DNA of 64,000 bases from contig NZ_JAPELY010000001.1 of NCBI RefSeq assembly GCF_026343295.1, positions 2,046,001 to 2,110,000 of the forward strand. Direction: 5' to 3'. Below, piece after piece: positions 1 to 8,947 of this stretch (position 1 is the stretch's first letter; each line of letters begins with the position of its first letter). Below the pieces are notes generated by a model that was not told where the DNA came from, did no database searches, and saw only the letters and a list, made by a program, of their open reading frames with translations. This DNA comes from Streptomyces sp. NBC_00083. Its GTDB lineage: Bacteria; Actinomycetota; Actinomycetes; Streptomycetales; Streptomycetaceae. Made by a program: the position numbers and the translations under genes.

Positions 1-529
1 CCACCTCGGCATGGGCTTCGACGTCCAGGGCGGCGGCTCCGACCTGGTCTTCCCGCACCACGAGATGGGCGCGTCGCACGCCCAGGCGCTGACCGGCGAG
101 TACCCCTTCGCCAAGGCGTACGTCCACGCCGGCATGGTCGCCCTGGACGGCGAGAAGATGTCGAAGTCCAAGGGCAACCTGGTCTTCGTCTCGAAGCTGC
201 GCCGCGACGGCACCGACCCGGCCGCCATCCGGCTCGCGCTCCTCGCCCACCACTACCGGGCCGACTGGGAGTGGACCGACCAGGTCCTCCAGGACGCCGT
301 GGAGCGCCTCGCCCGCTGGCGCGCCGCCGTGTCGCGGCCCGACGGGTCGTCCGCCGAGGCCCTGCTGGACGAGGTGCGCGAGGCCCTCGCCAACGACCTC
401 GACGCCCCCGCCGCGCTCGCCGCGGTCGACCGCTGGGCCGCACGTCAGGACGCGGACGGCGGCACGGACGAGACCGCCCCCGGCCTCGTGTCCCGTACCG
501 TCGACGCCCTCCTCGGCGTCGCCCTCTAA
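1..529 (+). CDS. mshC: MshC, cysteine:GlcN-Ins ligase (3' part only)
   Basis: This is the C-terminal part of the ATP-dependent ligase that joins cysteine to 1-D-myo-inosityl-2-amino-2-deoxyglucopyranoside, a late step of mycothiol synthesis in the cytosol. The reading frame enters from the left edge and about 175 codons are visible. The segment [12 protein letters not shown] is the class-I synthetase HIGH-side motif region of the cysteinyl-tRNA-synthetase-like fold, and KMSKSKGN is the KMSKS adenylate loop. MshC rather than CysS is favoured because the protein ends soon after the helical bundle and lacks a long anticodon domain. It is followed at once by a strong hairpin terminator, so it ends its transcription unit. 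Confidence 0.93.
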   Translation, partial: HLGMGFDVQGGGSDLVFPHHEMGASHAQALTGEYPFAKAYVHAGMVALDGEKMSKSKGNLVFVSKLRRDGTDPAAIRLALLAHHYRADWEWTDQVLQDAVERLARWRAAVSRPDGSSAEALLDEVREALANDLDAPAALAAVDRWAARQDADGGTDETAPGLVSRTVDALLGVAL

Positions 530-561
530 CCCCCGGACCGCGTCAACACGCAAGCCCCGAG

Positions 562-598
562 CCGCCCTTGGACTCCTCGTGAGTCCGGGGGCGGTTTT
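562..598 (+). terminator. Intrinsic terminator after mshC
   Basis: A 14-bp stem with two G-T pairs (arms 562-575 and 581-594, loop of 5) is followed by TTTT. It lies 33 bases after the mshC stop and separates it from the glycosidase gene. Confidence 0.9.
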
Positions 599-677
599 CG
601 TTCGTTCCGGAAACCCGCGCCAGGTTTCCTGCTCCCACCCCATGGTCCAATGCTCGTTTGTGCGCTAAACACGCTCT

Positions 678-3600
678 ATGCAATCACCAATACGCACGAG
701 AGTGGCGCTCACGGGTGCGGCCGTGCTCGGTCTGCTCGCGGTGTTCGCCGGGCCCGGCAGCGCACAGGCCGATCCCTCCGCCGACGCCCCGGCCGACACC
801 ACCGTCGGCGACGTGACCGGATTCGAGGCCGCCCCCGGCGCCGTCTTCACGCTGCACGCGGGCCCGGCCGAGGCCCGCGTGAGCTTCGTCGCCGCCGACA
901 CCTTCCGCATCCAGCTCGCCCCGGACGGCACCTTCACCGACCCGACCGGCTCCGACATCGTCCTGCCGCAGGGCAAGCCGCCGGCCGCCCGCTGGAAGGA
1001 CAGGGGGGACCGCTACGAGCTGAGCACCGACAAGGTCACCCTGCGCGCCTTCAAGTCCCCGCTCCGCTTCGCCCTCTACAAGGCCGACGGCACCCAGCTG
1101 TGGGCCGAGACCAAGCCGCTCAGCTGGACCAAGGACACCACCACCCAGACCCTGTCCCGCGGCGCCACCGAGCAGTTCTACGGCGGCGGCATGCAGAACG
1201 GCCGCGGCAACACCTCGCACCGCGACCAGCGGATCGAGGTCGGCGTCGACGACAACTGGAACGACGGCGGACACCCCAACTCCGTGCCGTTCTACCTCTC
1301 GACGGCCGGCTACGGCGTCTTCCGCAACACGTACGCCCCCAACACGTACGACTTCGGACAGCCCGTCACCGCCAGCGCCAAGGAACAGCGCTTCGACGCC
1401 TACTACTTCGCGGGCGATGCCAAGCAGGTCATCGGCGACTACACCCAGCTCACCGGCAAGCCGTTCCTGCCGCCGGTGTACGGGCTCGAACCCGGCGACT
1501 CCGACTGCTACCTGCACAACGCCAACCGCGGTGAGCGCCACACCCTCGACGCGCTCAAGATCGCCGACGCGTACAAGACCAACGACATGCCCAACGGCTG
1601 GATGCTGGTCAACGACGGCTACGGCTGCGGCTACGAGAACCTTCCCGAGACCAGTGCCGGCCTCCAGAAGGACTCGATGCACATGGGCCTGTGGACCGAG
1701 GACGGCCTCGACAAGCTCGCCGACCAGGTCAAGGCCGGCCAGCGCGTCGCCAAGCTCGACGTGGCCTGGGTCGGCGACGGGTACAAGCACGCGCTCGACG
1801 GCTGCAAGGACGCCTACGCGGGCATCGAGGCCAACAGCGACGCGCGCGGCTTCACCTGGGCCCCCGAGAGCTGGTCGGGCGCCCAGCGCTGCGGCGTGCA
1901 GTGGTCCGGCGACCAGTCGGGCAGCTGGGACTACATCCGCTGGCAGATCCCGACCTACGCGGGCGCCAGCATGTCCGGGCTCGCCTACACCAGCGGCGAC
2001 ATCGACGGCATCTTCGGCGGCAGCCCCAAGACGTACACCCGCGACCTGGAGTGGAAGTCGTTCCTGCCCGCCGTGATGACCATGGACGGCTGGGCCGCGA
2101 GCGACAAGCAGCCCTACCAGTACGGGGAGCCCTACACCTCCATCAACCGCGACTACCTCAAGCTCAAGGAGTCGCTGCTGCCCTACATGTACTCCTACGC
2201 CCACGAGGCCACCAAGACCGGCGTGGGCGCGGTCAGGCCGCTGGCGCTCGAATACCCCGACGACCCGAAGGCGGCGACCGACGCCGCGAAGTACGAGTTC
2301 CTCTCCGGCGAGGACTTCCTTCTCGCGCCGGTCTACCAGGACACGGCCGTACGCAACGGCATCTACCTGCCGAAGGGCACCTGGATCGACTACTGGAGCG
2401 GGCGCACCTACCAGGGCCCGGCCACCGTCGACAACTACAGCGCGCCGCTCGACACGCTGCCCCTGTTCGTGAAGGCCGGCGCCGCCGTCCCGATGTGGCC
2501 CGGCATCCGCTCCTACCAGGACCGCACCGCCACCTCGCCGCTCGCCTGGGACATCTACCCCCAGGGCCGCTCGTCCTTCCAGCTGTACGAGGACGACGGC
2601 GTGACCCGCGCCAACCGCACCGGCGCCTATGCCACCCAGCGCGCCGACGTCGTCGCCCCGCGGCAGGGCTCCGGCGATGTGACCGTCCAAGTCGGCGCCA
2701 GCAAGGGCCGGTTCACGGGCAAGCAGACCACCCGGCCCTACCAGTTCACCGTGCACACCGGCAGCGCGCCCTCCCAGGTGCAGGTCCAGGGCCACCAGCT
2801 CGCGCGGCTCGGCTCGAAGGCCGCGTACGACAAGGCGGCCACCGGCTGGTTCTACGACGCCGGCGACCGGGGCGGCGTGGTCCTGGTGAAGACCGCGACC
2901 CTGCGCACGGACAAGGCGTTCGAGGTGCAGCTCAAGGGGACCAGCGCCGTGGGCGGCAGGACCCCGGGTGCCGCGGTGACGCTCGCCGCGCCCGCGGGGC
3001 AGGAACTCGGCGCCGGAGCGGCCGGCACGGTGGCCGTGGACGTCACCGCCGGAGGCAGGGACGCCCGGAACGTCCGGGTCTCCCTCGCCGCACCGGCCGG
3101 GTGGACCGTGACCCCGGCCCCGATGCTCGACCGCGTGCCGGCCGGCACCACCCGGCGCGTCGAGGTGGGGGTCACCCCCGCCGGGGACGCCAAGCCGGGC
3201 GATGTCACTCTCACCGCCGACTCCGTTTCCAGCAACGGGAGTTCGCAGCAGCGGATCGGGGTCTCCGTGATGCCGGCGCCGCCCTCCGGTGACACCTGGG
3301 CCAGTGACATGGTCTGGCTGACGTCGGCCAACGGATACGGCCCGCCGGAGCGCGACCGCTCCAACGGCGAGTCCGGCGCGGCGGACGGTCACACCCTCGC
3401 GCTGGCGGGGACGACGTACGCCAAGGGCATCGGCGGCCACGCCGACTCCGACATCGAGGTCTACACCGGCGGGAAGTGCACCGCCTTCACCGCCGACGCC
3501 GGCATCGACGACGAGATCAACGGCTACGGCGAAGTGGCCTTCTCCGTCGAGGCCGACGGCAAGGTGCTGTGGACCTCGCCGAAGGTGACCGGCGCATCGG

Positions 3601-3725
3601 CGACGGTGCCGGTGAACGTGCCCCTCGGCGGGGCGCGCCACGTCCATCTGAAGATCACCGACACCAACAACTCCAAGTCCGGTGACCACGGGGACTGGGC
3701 CGCCGCGAAGTTCAGCTGCGCCTAG
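678..3725 (+). CDS. Secreted GH31-family glycoside hydrolase with NEW3 and NPCBM domains
   Basis: This 1015-residue exported glycosidase starts with a signal peptide (two Arg, a hydrophobic core, cleavage near AQA-DP, residues 1-32). A GH31 N-terminal beta-domain covers about 45-260 and a TIM barrel about 265-540. KLDVAWVG carries the likely nucleophile Asp361, and WSGDQSG the likely acid/base Asp412. A beta-sandwich follows, then a NEW3-type domain (about 760-865) and a C-terminal NPCBM carbohydrate-binding domain (about 870-1015, GIGGHADSDIEVY). The ATG at 678 is preferred over the GTG at 702 because it supplies the positive signal-peptide n-region, although no strong ribosome site is visible. 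Family membership is clear. The sugar is not: alpha-galactosidase-, N-acetylgalactosaminidase- and xylosidase-like GH31 groups are all possible. No sugar transporter is adjacent. Confidence 0.87.
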   Translation: MQSPIRTRVALTGAAVLGLLAVFAGPGSAQADPSADAPADTTVGDVTGFEAAPGAVFTLHAGPAEARVSFVAADTFRIQLAPDGTFTDPTGSDIVLPQGKPPAARWKDRGDRYELSTDKVTLRAFKSPLRFALYKADGTQLWAETKPLSWTKDTTTQTLSRGATEQFYGGGMQNGRGNTSHRDQRIEVGVDDNWNDGGHPNSVPFYLSTAGYGVFRNTYAPNTYDFGQPVTASAKEQRFDAYYFAGDAKQVIGDYTQLTGKPFLPPVYGLEPGDSDCYLHNANRGERHTLDALKIADAYKTNDMPNGWMLVNDGYGCGYENLPETSAGLQKDSMHMGLWTEDGLDKLADQVKAGQRVAKLDVAWVGDGYKHALDGCKDAYAGIEANSDARGFTWAPESWSGAQRCGVQWSGDQSGSWDYIRWQIPTYAGASMSGLAYTSGDIDGIFGGSPKTYTRDLEWKSFLPAVMTMDGWAASDKQPYQYGEPYTSINRDYLKLKESLLPYMYSYAHEATKTGVGAVRPLALEYPDDPKAATDAAKYEFLSGEDFLLAPVYQDTAVRNGIYLPKGTWIDYWSGRTYQGPATVDNYSAPLDTLPLFVKAGAAVPMWPGIRSYQDRTATSPLAWDIYPQGRSSFQLYEDDGVTRANRTGAYATQRADVVAPRQGSGDVTVQVGASKGRFTGKQTTRPYQFTVHTGSAPSQVQVQGHQLARLGSKAAYDKAATGWFYDAGDRGGVVLVKTATLRTDKAFEVQLKGTSAVGGRTPGAAVTLAAPAGQELGAGAAGTVAVDVTAGGRDARNVRVSLAAPAGWTVTPAPMLDRVPAGTTRRVEVGVTPAGDAKPGDVTLTADSVSSNGSSQQRIGVSVMPAPPSGDTWASDMVWLTSANGYGPPERDRSNGESGAADGHTLALAGTTYAKGIGGHADSDIEVYTGGKCTAFTADAGIDDEINGYGEVAFSVEADGKVLWTSPKVTGASATVPVNVPLGGARHVHLKITDTNNSKSGDHGDWAAAKFSCA

Positions 3726-3767
3726 GCGTGTCTGCCGTGCCCAGGCGCGGCGGACCCGGCACGGCAC

Positions 3768-3803
3768 GGGGCGCCGGGCGGAATCCTCTCCGCCCGGCGC
3801 CCC
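3768..3803. terminator. Bidirectional hairpin between convergent genes
   Basis: A perfect 14-bp GC-rich stem (arms 3768-3781 and 3790-3803, loop of 8) lies between the convergent GH31 and aldehyde dehydrogenase genes. There is no T-run, as is common in Streptomyces. Confidence 0.85.
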
Positions 3804-3821
3804 TCGTGCGAACGCCGGGCC

Positions 3822-5228
3822 TCAGGAATCCGTCGGCTCCGCGCCGTGCCACACCGTCGTCGCGTTGCAGAACTCGCGGATGCCGTGGCCGGACAGCTCG
3901 CGGCCGTACCCCGACCGCTTCACGCCGCCGAACGGCAGGGCCGGGTGCGACGCCGTCATGCCGTTGAAGAACACGCCGCCCGCCCGGAGGTCGCGTACGC
4001 AGCGCTCCACCTCGGTGTCGTCGCGGGTCCAGACGTTGGAACTGAGCCCGAACGGCGTGTCGTTGGCGAACGCCAGGGCCTCGTCGAGGTCCCGCACCCG
4101 GTAGAGCGTGGCGACCGGGCCGAACGTCTCCTCGTGGTGGATCCGCATGTCGGAGGTGACCCCGGCCAGGACGGTGGGTTCGTAGAACCAGCCCGCGTCG
4201 AGGCCCTTGGGGCGGCCCCCGCCGCACAGCGCGGTCGCTCCCTTGCGCACGGCGTCCTCGACCAGCTCCTCCAGGTCGCTGCGGCCCTGCTCGCTGGCGA
4301 GCGGGCCGATGTCGGTGCTCTCGTCGAGCGGGTCGCCCACCATCAACTCCCGCATCCCGGCGGTGAATTGCTCCACGAAGGAGTCGTACACCTCGTCGTG
4401 GACGATGAAGCGCTTCGCGGCGATGCAGGACTGCCCGTTGTTCTGCGTCCTGGCGGTCACCGCGGTCCGCGCGGCGCGCTCGACGTCGGCGGAGGCGAGC
4501 ACGACATAGGGGTCGCTGCCGCCGAGTTCGAGCACCGTCTTCTTGATCTCGTCGCCGCAGATCGCCGCGACCGAGCGGCCCGCGGGCTCGCTCCCGGTCA
4601 GGGTGGCCGCCGCCACCCGCCGGTCGCGCAGCACCTTCTCGACCCCGTCCGAGCCGATCAGGAGCGTCTGGAAGCAGCCGTCGGGGAAACCCGCCCTGCG
4701 GAACAGGTCCTCCAGGTACAGCGCTGTCTGGGGCACGTTCGACGCGTGCTTGAGCAGGGCCACGTTGCCCGCCATCAGGGCGGGCGCCGCGAACCGGACG
4801 ACCTGCCACAGCGGGAAGTTCCACGGCATCACGGCGAGGACCGCGCCGAGCGGCCGGTAGTGGACCCGGGCCCGCTCGGCGCCGGAGTCGCGGACGTCGT
4901 CCTCGGACGGCTCCTCGTCGGCCAGCAGGGCCTCGGCGTGCTCCGCGTACCAGCGCAGCGCCTTCGCGCACTTCGCGGCCTCGGCGCGGGCCGCCCCGAC
5001 CGGCTTGCCCATCTCCAGGGTCATGGTGCGCGCGATGTCGTCCCGGTCGCCGTCCAGGAGGCCGGCCGCCCGCAGCACGAGCCGGGCCCGTTCCGCGAAG
5101 GAGGTCGTGCGGTAGGAGGCGAAGGCGGTCTCGGCCGTCGCGAGCCGCCGCTCGACCTCCTCGGGCCCCATCGCCCCGAAGCTCTTGAGCGTCTCACCGG
5201 TAGCCGGATTCACCGTGGCGATGGCCAT
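3822..5228 (-). CDS. NAD(P)-dependent succinate-semialdehyde-type dehydrogenase
   Basis: This cytosolic aldehyde dehydrogenase (468 residues) most resembles the succinate-semialdehyde dehydrogenase (GabD) group, which oxidises succinate semialdehyde to succinate. It has the ALDH substrate/cofactor signature PWNFPLWQ, the general base Glu234 in LELGGSDPYV and the catalytic Cys268 in NNGQSCIAAKRF. The GQSC context and short N-terminus (NPATGETL) fit this group, but other semialdehydes cannot be excluded. The start at 5228 is preferred to the upstream in-frame ATG at 5288 because AGGAGGT precedes it by 11 bases and residue 2 onward matches the family N-terminus. It is co-directional with the PAC2 gene, 104 bases away, and converges with the GH31 gene. 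Confidence 0.85.
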   Translation of the reverse strand: MAIATVNPATGETLKSFGAMGPEEVERRLATAETAFASYRTTSFAERARLVLRAAGLLDGDRDDIARTMTLEMGKPVGAARAEAAKCAKALRWYAEHAEALLADEEPSEDDVRDSGAERARVHYRPLGAVLAVMPWNFPLWQVVRFAAPALMAGNVALLKHASNVPQTALYLEDLFRRAGFPDGCFQTLLIGSDGVEKVLRDRRVAAATLTGSEPAGRSVAAICGDEIKKTVLELGGSDPYVVLASADVERAARTAVTARTQNNGQSCIAAKRFIVHDEVYDSFVEQFTAGMRELMVGDPLDESTDIGPLASEQGRSDLEELVEDAVRKGATALCGGGRPKGLDAGWFYEPTVLAGVTSDMRIHHEETFGPVATLYRVRDLDEALAFANDTPFGLSSNVWTRDDTEVERCVRDLRAGGVFFNGMTASHPALPFGGVKRSGYGRELSGHGIREFCNATTVWHGAEPTDS

Positions 5229-5298
5229 GTCGTACGACACCTCCTGAAGGCACTGGTCCTTCGACCTTCCCGCGCACGGGCAGGCCACGCAACGCGAA

Positions 5299-5330
5299 CC
5301 GGGGCCCCGGCGGGAGGCGCATCGCCCCGG
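5299..5330 (-). terminator. Weak hairpin after the PAC2 gene
   Basis: Seven-base arms (5299-5305 and 5324-5330) with an 18-base loop directly follow the PAC2 stop. There is no T-run. It may only be a partial terminator before the dehydrogenase gene. Confidence 0.3.
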
Positions 5331-5332
5331 GG

Positions 5333-6319
5333 CTACTCCTCGGGGGACTCCTCGCCGGGGTCGTCCGTCTTCGGCGGCTTGGGCGGCCGGGTGCGCCCAC
5401 TGGAGGTGTCCCTCAGATAGGAGCCGTCACCCTCGGTGGCGTGGCTGCCCGCCGCGCCCTGCCCGCCGGGGCCGGGGCCGCCGTCGCGCCGCCTGAGGTA
5501 CCGCTCGAACTCCCGGGCGATGGCCTCGCCGGACGCCTCGGGGAGGTCCGCGGTGTCCCGCGCCTCCTCCAGGGTCTGTACGTACTCGGCCACCTCGCTG
5601 TCCTCGGCGGCCAGTTGGTCGACGCCGAGCTGCCAGGCGCGGGCGTCCTCGGCCAGCTCGCCGAGCGGGATCCTGAGGTCGATCAGGTCCTCCAGGCGGT
5701 TGAGCAGCGCGAGCGTGGCCTTGGGGTTGGGGGGCTGCGACACGTAGTGCGGCACCGCCGCCCACAGGCTGACCGCGGGGACGCCGGCGTGCGTGCACGC
5801 CTCCTGGAGGATGCCGACGATGCCCGTCGGCCCCTCGTAGCGGGTCTCCTCCAGATCCATGGTCCGCGCCAGGTCCGGGTCGCTGGTCACCCCGCTGACC
5901 GGCACCGGACGCGTGTGCGGGGTGTCACCGAGCAGCGCGCCCAGGACCACCACCATCTCGACGCCCAGTTCATGGGCGAAGCCCAGGATCTCGTTGCAGA
6001 ACGAGCGCCAGCGCATCGACGGCTCGATGCCGCGCACCAGCACCAGGTCACGCGGCTTGTCGCCGCCGACCCGGACGACGGAGAGCCGGGTGGTGGGCCA
6101 TGTGATCTTGCGGACCCCGCCGTCCAGCCACACGGTGGGCCGGTTGACCTGGAAGTCGTAGTAGTCCTCCGCGTCCAGCGCGGCGAACACCTCCCCCTTC
6201 CACACCGTGTCCAGGTGCGCGACCGCGGAGGAGGCGGCGTCACCCGCGTCGTTCCAGCCCTCGAACGCGGCGATCATGACCGGGTCGACCAGCTCGGGAA
6301 CACCCTCCAGCTCGATCAC
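5333..6319 (-). CDS. PAC2 family protein (proteasome-assembly-chaperone-like fold)
   Basis: This 328-residue cytosolic protein belongs to the PAC2 family, named for a eukaryotic proteasome assembly chaperone. The family is widespread in actinobacteria, where its function is not settled. The sequence opens with MIELEGVPELVDPVMIAAFEGWNDAGDAA cut into the typical GWND box near residues 21-24, followed by an alpha/beta core with the VLGALLGDTPHTRP segment (about 145-160). The last 60 residues (about 270-328) are acidic and Gly/Pro-rich and probably disordered. In this neighbourhood the PAC2 gene normally lies near mshC; here a glycosidase and a dehydrogenase separate them. A direct proteasome role is only suggested by the name and by the Pup locus 20 kb away. 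Confidence 0.8.
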   Translation of the reverse strand: MIELEGVPELVDPVMIAAFEGWNDAGDAASSAVAHLDTVWKGEVFAALDAEDYYDFQVNRPTVWLDGGVRKITWPTTRLSVVRVGGDKPRDLVLVRGIEPSMRWRSFCNEILGFAHELGVEMVVVLGALLGDTPHTRPVPVSGVTSDPDLARTMDLEETRYEGPTGIVGILQEACTHAGVPAVSLWAAVPHYVSQPPNPKATLALLNRLEDLIDLRIPLGELAEDARAWQLGVDQLAAEDSEVAEYVQTLEEARDTADLPEASGEAIAREFERYLRRRDGGPGPGGQGAAGSHATEGDGSYLRDTSSGRTRPPKPPKTDDPGEESPEE

Positions 6320-6487
6320 CCAGTGCCTCCCTCAGAAGTTCCTTGTGTACGTCCCAACCTTACGGCTTCAGACCTACCCCGCCGCAGCCCCCGTGCACGG
6401 CTCCATGACCGCGAAAAGCCGGGATCGTCCCTGCCGGGAGGTGCCGGGAGCCGTCCGCGGGGCCCCGTACGGTCCGTGTGCGGAGGG

Positions 6488-7159
6488 CTACCGCGCCGAC
6501 CTCAGCCACCGCTCCACTCCCGCGATGTGCACCGTCGCACAGGCCCGCGCCGCCTCCGCGTCCCCGTCCCGCAGAGCGGACAGGATCGACCGGTGCTCAC
6601 CGAGGGTGCGGCCCACCGCGTCCTCCTCGGCGAGGCCCTGCCAGATCCGCGCGCGGGTGGCGGGACCCGACAGGCCGTCCAGAAGGGAGCACAGCACCGA
6701 GTTCCCCGACGCCGCGACGATCCCGCGGTGGAACGCGAGGTCGGCGGCGACGAGGTCCTCCACCGAGGGCTCCGCTGTCAGCCCCTCCAACCCCGAGGCC
6801 AGGGCGTCGAGTTGGGGCCCGGTGATGCGGGCCGCCGCCATCGCCGTGGCGGCCGGCTCCAGGACGCGGCGTACCGCGAGGAACTCCAGGGCCGTGTCGT
6901 CGCGGTGGATGTCGACGACGAAGCTCATCGCCTCCAGGAGGAGCTGGGGGTCGAGGCTGGTGACGTACGTGCCGTCGCCCTGGCGGACGTCGAGGACGCG
7001 GATCAGGGACAGCGCGCGGACCGCCTCCCGCAACGAGTTGCGGGACAGGCCGAGCTCCGCGGCGAGTTCGCTCTCCTTGGGAAGCCGGTCGCCCGGACGC
7101 AGCGCACCGGAGAGGATCATTTCCTTGATCTTCTCGATGGCCTCGTCGGTGACAGCCAT
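6488..7159 (-). CDS. FadR/FCD-type GntR family transcription regulator
   Basis: This 223-residue DNA-binding regulator has an N-terminal winged helix (about 5-72: RLPKESELAAELGLSRNSLREA with the typical recognition helix) and an all-helical FCD effector domain (about 85-220). The FCD domain keeps metal/ligand residues in DLAFHRGIV and GEHRSIL. FCD regulators usually bind small carboxylates or sugar acids and repress neighbouring operons. The ATG at 7159 has GGAGG six bases upstream, so the longer frame reaching 7195 is not needed. It lies 154 bases beyond glpD and on the same strand, but a strong terminator in the gap argues that it is a separate unit. No target can be named from the sequence. 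Confidence 0.85.
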   Translation of the reverse strand: MAVTDEAIEKIKEMILSGALRPGDRLPKESELAAELGLSRNSLREAVRALSLIRVLDVRQGDGTYVTSLDPQLLLEAMSFVVDIHRDDTALEFLAVRRVLEPAATAMAAARITGPQLDALASGLEGLTAEPSVEDLVAADLAFHRGIVAASGNSVLCSLLDGLSGPATRARIWQGLAEEDAVGRTLGEHRSILSALRDGDAEAARACATVHIAGVERWLRSAR

Positions 7160-7251
7160 GGGCGACCTCCGTGCAAGGGGATGTATCGGCCCCATTGTGC
7201 GCGTTCCGTGCCGCCCGGACGTGCGCGTTGCGCGGGCCCGGTCATGCGGCG

Positions 7252-7282
7252 GGGGCGGCCCCCGGTGTACGGGAACCGCCCC
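7252..7282 (-). terminator. Terminator of the glpFKD operon
   Basis: A 13-bp stem (arms 7252-7264 and 7270-7282, loop of 5, with two G-U pairs in the transcript) lies 32 bases after the glpD stop and before the GntR gene. Confidence 0.8.
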
Positions 7283-7313
7283 TGCCCCTGCCGCGCTCAG
7301 TTCTGACGGATCG

Positions 7314-8942
7314 TCAGTCCTTCGCCTTCAGCAGGTCGTCGACCTTGCCGCGGATCTCGTCCGTGGCCAGACCCCGGATCGTCAGGGTCGTACGGCGGCG
7401 CAGCACGTCGTCGGCGGTCTCGGCCCACTCGTGGTCCCGGGCGTAGGCGACCTGGGCCCAGATCTCCGGGGCGTCCGGGTGGATGCGCTCGGCGAGCGAC
7501 GCGTCCTCGTTGGCCAGGCGCGCGATGTCGAAGGAGAGCGAGCCGTAGTGCGTGGCCAGGTGCTTGGCGGTGTCGACCGCCATCTGGGCGCCGGGCGCCT
7601 GGCCGTCCACCATCAGACGGTGGGCGACGGCGCGCGGGTTGGCGATGCCGGGCAGCGGCATCTTGCCGGGGAGCTCGGAGATGGGCTCGAAGTCGTTGCC
7701 GAGCGGGTGGCCGGGCAGCTGCTCCAGCTTCTTCATCACCGTACGGCCGATGTGGCGGAAGGTCGTCCACTTGCCGCCGGCCACCGACAGCATGCCGCCG
7801 CGGCCCTCGGTGACGACCGTCTCGCGCTTGGCCTTCGAGGTGTCGCCGGGACCACCGGGCAGCACCCGCAGACCGGCGAAGGAGTACGTGATCAGATCGC
7901 GGGACAGCTGCTGGTCGCGGATGGAGAACGCGGCCTCGTCCAGGATCTGCGCGGTGTCCGCCTCGGTGACGCGGACGTCCGCCGGGTCGCCCTCGAACTC
8001 CTCGTCGGTGGTGCCGAGCAGGAGCATGTCCTCCCACGGCAGCGCGAACGTGATGCGGTACTTGTCGATGGGGGTCGCCAGCGCGGCCTTCCAGGGGGCG
8101 GTGCGCTTGAGGACCAGGTGCGCGCCCTTCGACAGACGTATGGAGGGCGCCGAGGCCGGGTCCTCCATCTTGCGCAGGTGGTCGACCCAGGGGCCGGTCG
8201 CGTTGAGGACGAGCCGCGCGTCGACGCCGAACTCCTCGCCGTCCATGCGGTCCTTGAGGTCGGCGCCGGTGACCCGGCCCTTGGTGAAGCGCAGTCCGGT
8301 GACCTCGGCGTGGTTGAGCACGACCGCGCCGGCCTCGACGGCGGCGCGCACCGTCATCAGGGCCATGCGCGCGTCGTTCATCTGGTCGTCGCCGTACACG
8401 GCGACGGCCTTCAGGTTGTCCGTCCGCAGCTCGGGCACGTCGGCCGCGGCCTTCGTGGGGGAGAGCAGGTGGCCGACGCCGTCGCCGAAGGCGGAGAGCG
8501 CCGAGTAGGCGAAGACACCGGCACCCAGCTTGGCGGCGCCGTGCGGGCCGCCCTTGTAGACGGGGAGGTAGAAGGTGAGCGGGTTGGCGAGGTGCGGGGC
8601 CACCTGACGGGACACCGCACGCCGCTCGAAGTGGTTCTCCGCGACCAGCTTCACCGCGCCGGTCTGCAGGTAGCGCAGACCGCCGTGGAGGAGCTTGGAG
8701 GAGGCGGAGGAGGTGGCGCCGGCGAAGTCGCCGGCGTCCACCAGGGCCACCCGCAGACCGGACTGCGCGGCGTGCCAGGCGGTGGAGATGCCCAGGATGC
8801 CGCCGCCGATGACCAGGAGGTCGTACGTCGCCTTGGACAACTGCTCCCGGGTCTCGGCGCGGCTCACGGCCTTGAAGGAAGACACGGTGGAGCCGGGGGC
8901 CGGGTGCGTCCCTACGGCAGGGACGCTCTGCAGGGTGGTCAT
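7314..8942 (-). CDS. glpD: Glycerol-3-phosphate dehydrogenase, FAD-dependent (GlpD/GylB)
   Basis: GlpD oxidises glycerol-3-phosphate to dihydroxyacetone phosphate and passes electrons to quinone at the membrane. It has 542 residues. The Rossmann FAD motif VIGGGILG is at about 43-50, followed by SSASSKLLHGGLRYLQ, the family's substrate/FAD signature. A C-terminal DAO_C helical domain (about 400-540) ends DDVLRRRTTLTIRG. The first 35 residues are a disordered extension before the fold. It is the third gene of glpF-glpK-glpD, five bases behind the glpK stop and probably translationally coupled. In S. coelicolor the equivalent gene is gylB, induced by glycerol through GylR. Confidence 0.95.
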   Translation of the reverse strand: MTTLQSVPAVGTHPAPGSTVSSFKAVSRAETREQLSKATYDLLVIGGGILGISTAWHAAQSGLRVALVDAGDFAGATSSASSKLLHGGLRYLQTGAVKLVAENHFERRAVSRQVAPHLANPLTFYLPVYKGGPHGAAKLGAGVFAYSALSAFGDGVGHLLSPTKAAADVPELRTDNLKAVAVYGDDQMNDARMALMTVRAAVEAGAVVLNHAEVTGLRFTKGRVTGADLKDRMDGEEFGVDARLVLNATGPWVDHLRKMEDPASAPSIRLSKGAHLVLKRTAPWKAALATPIDKYRITFALPWEDMLLLGTTDEEFEGDPADVRVTEADTAQILDEAAFSIRDQQLSRDLITYSFAGLRVLPGGPGDTSKAKRETVVTEGRGGMLSVAGGKWTTFRHIGRTVMKKLEQLPGHPLGNDFEPISELPGKMPLPGIANPRAVAHRLMVDGQAPGAQMAVDTAKHLATHYGSLSFDIARLANEDASLAERIHPDAPEIWAQVAYARDHEWAETADDVLRRRTTLTIRGLATDEIRGKVDDLLKAKD

Positions 8943-8947
8943 GTCGA

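Noticed and set aside
684..3767. 1027-residue minus-strand frame opposite the GH31 gene
   Set aside because: It is an antisense shadow; the plus-strand frame has signal peptide, catalytic and binding motifs.
5229..5288. Longer N-terminus for the aldehyde dehydrogenase from an ATG at 5288
   Set aside because: No ribosome site lies before it, whereas AGGAGGT precedes the ATG at 5228 and the family N-terminus starts there.
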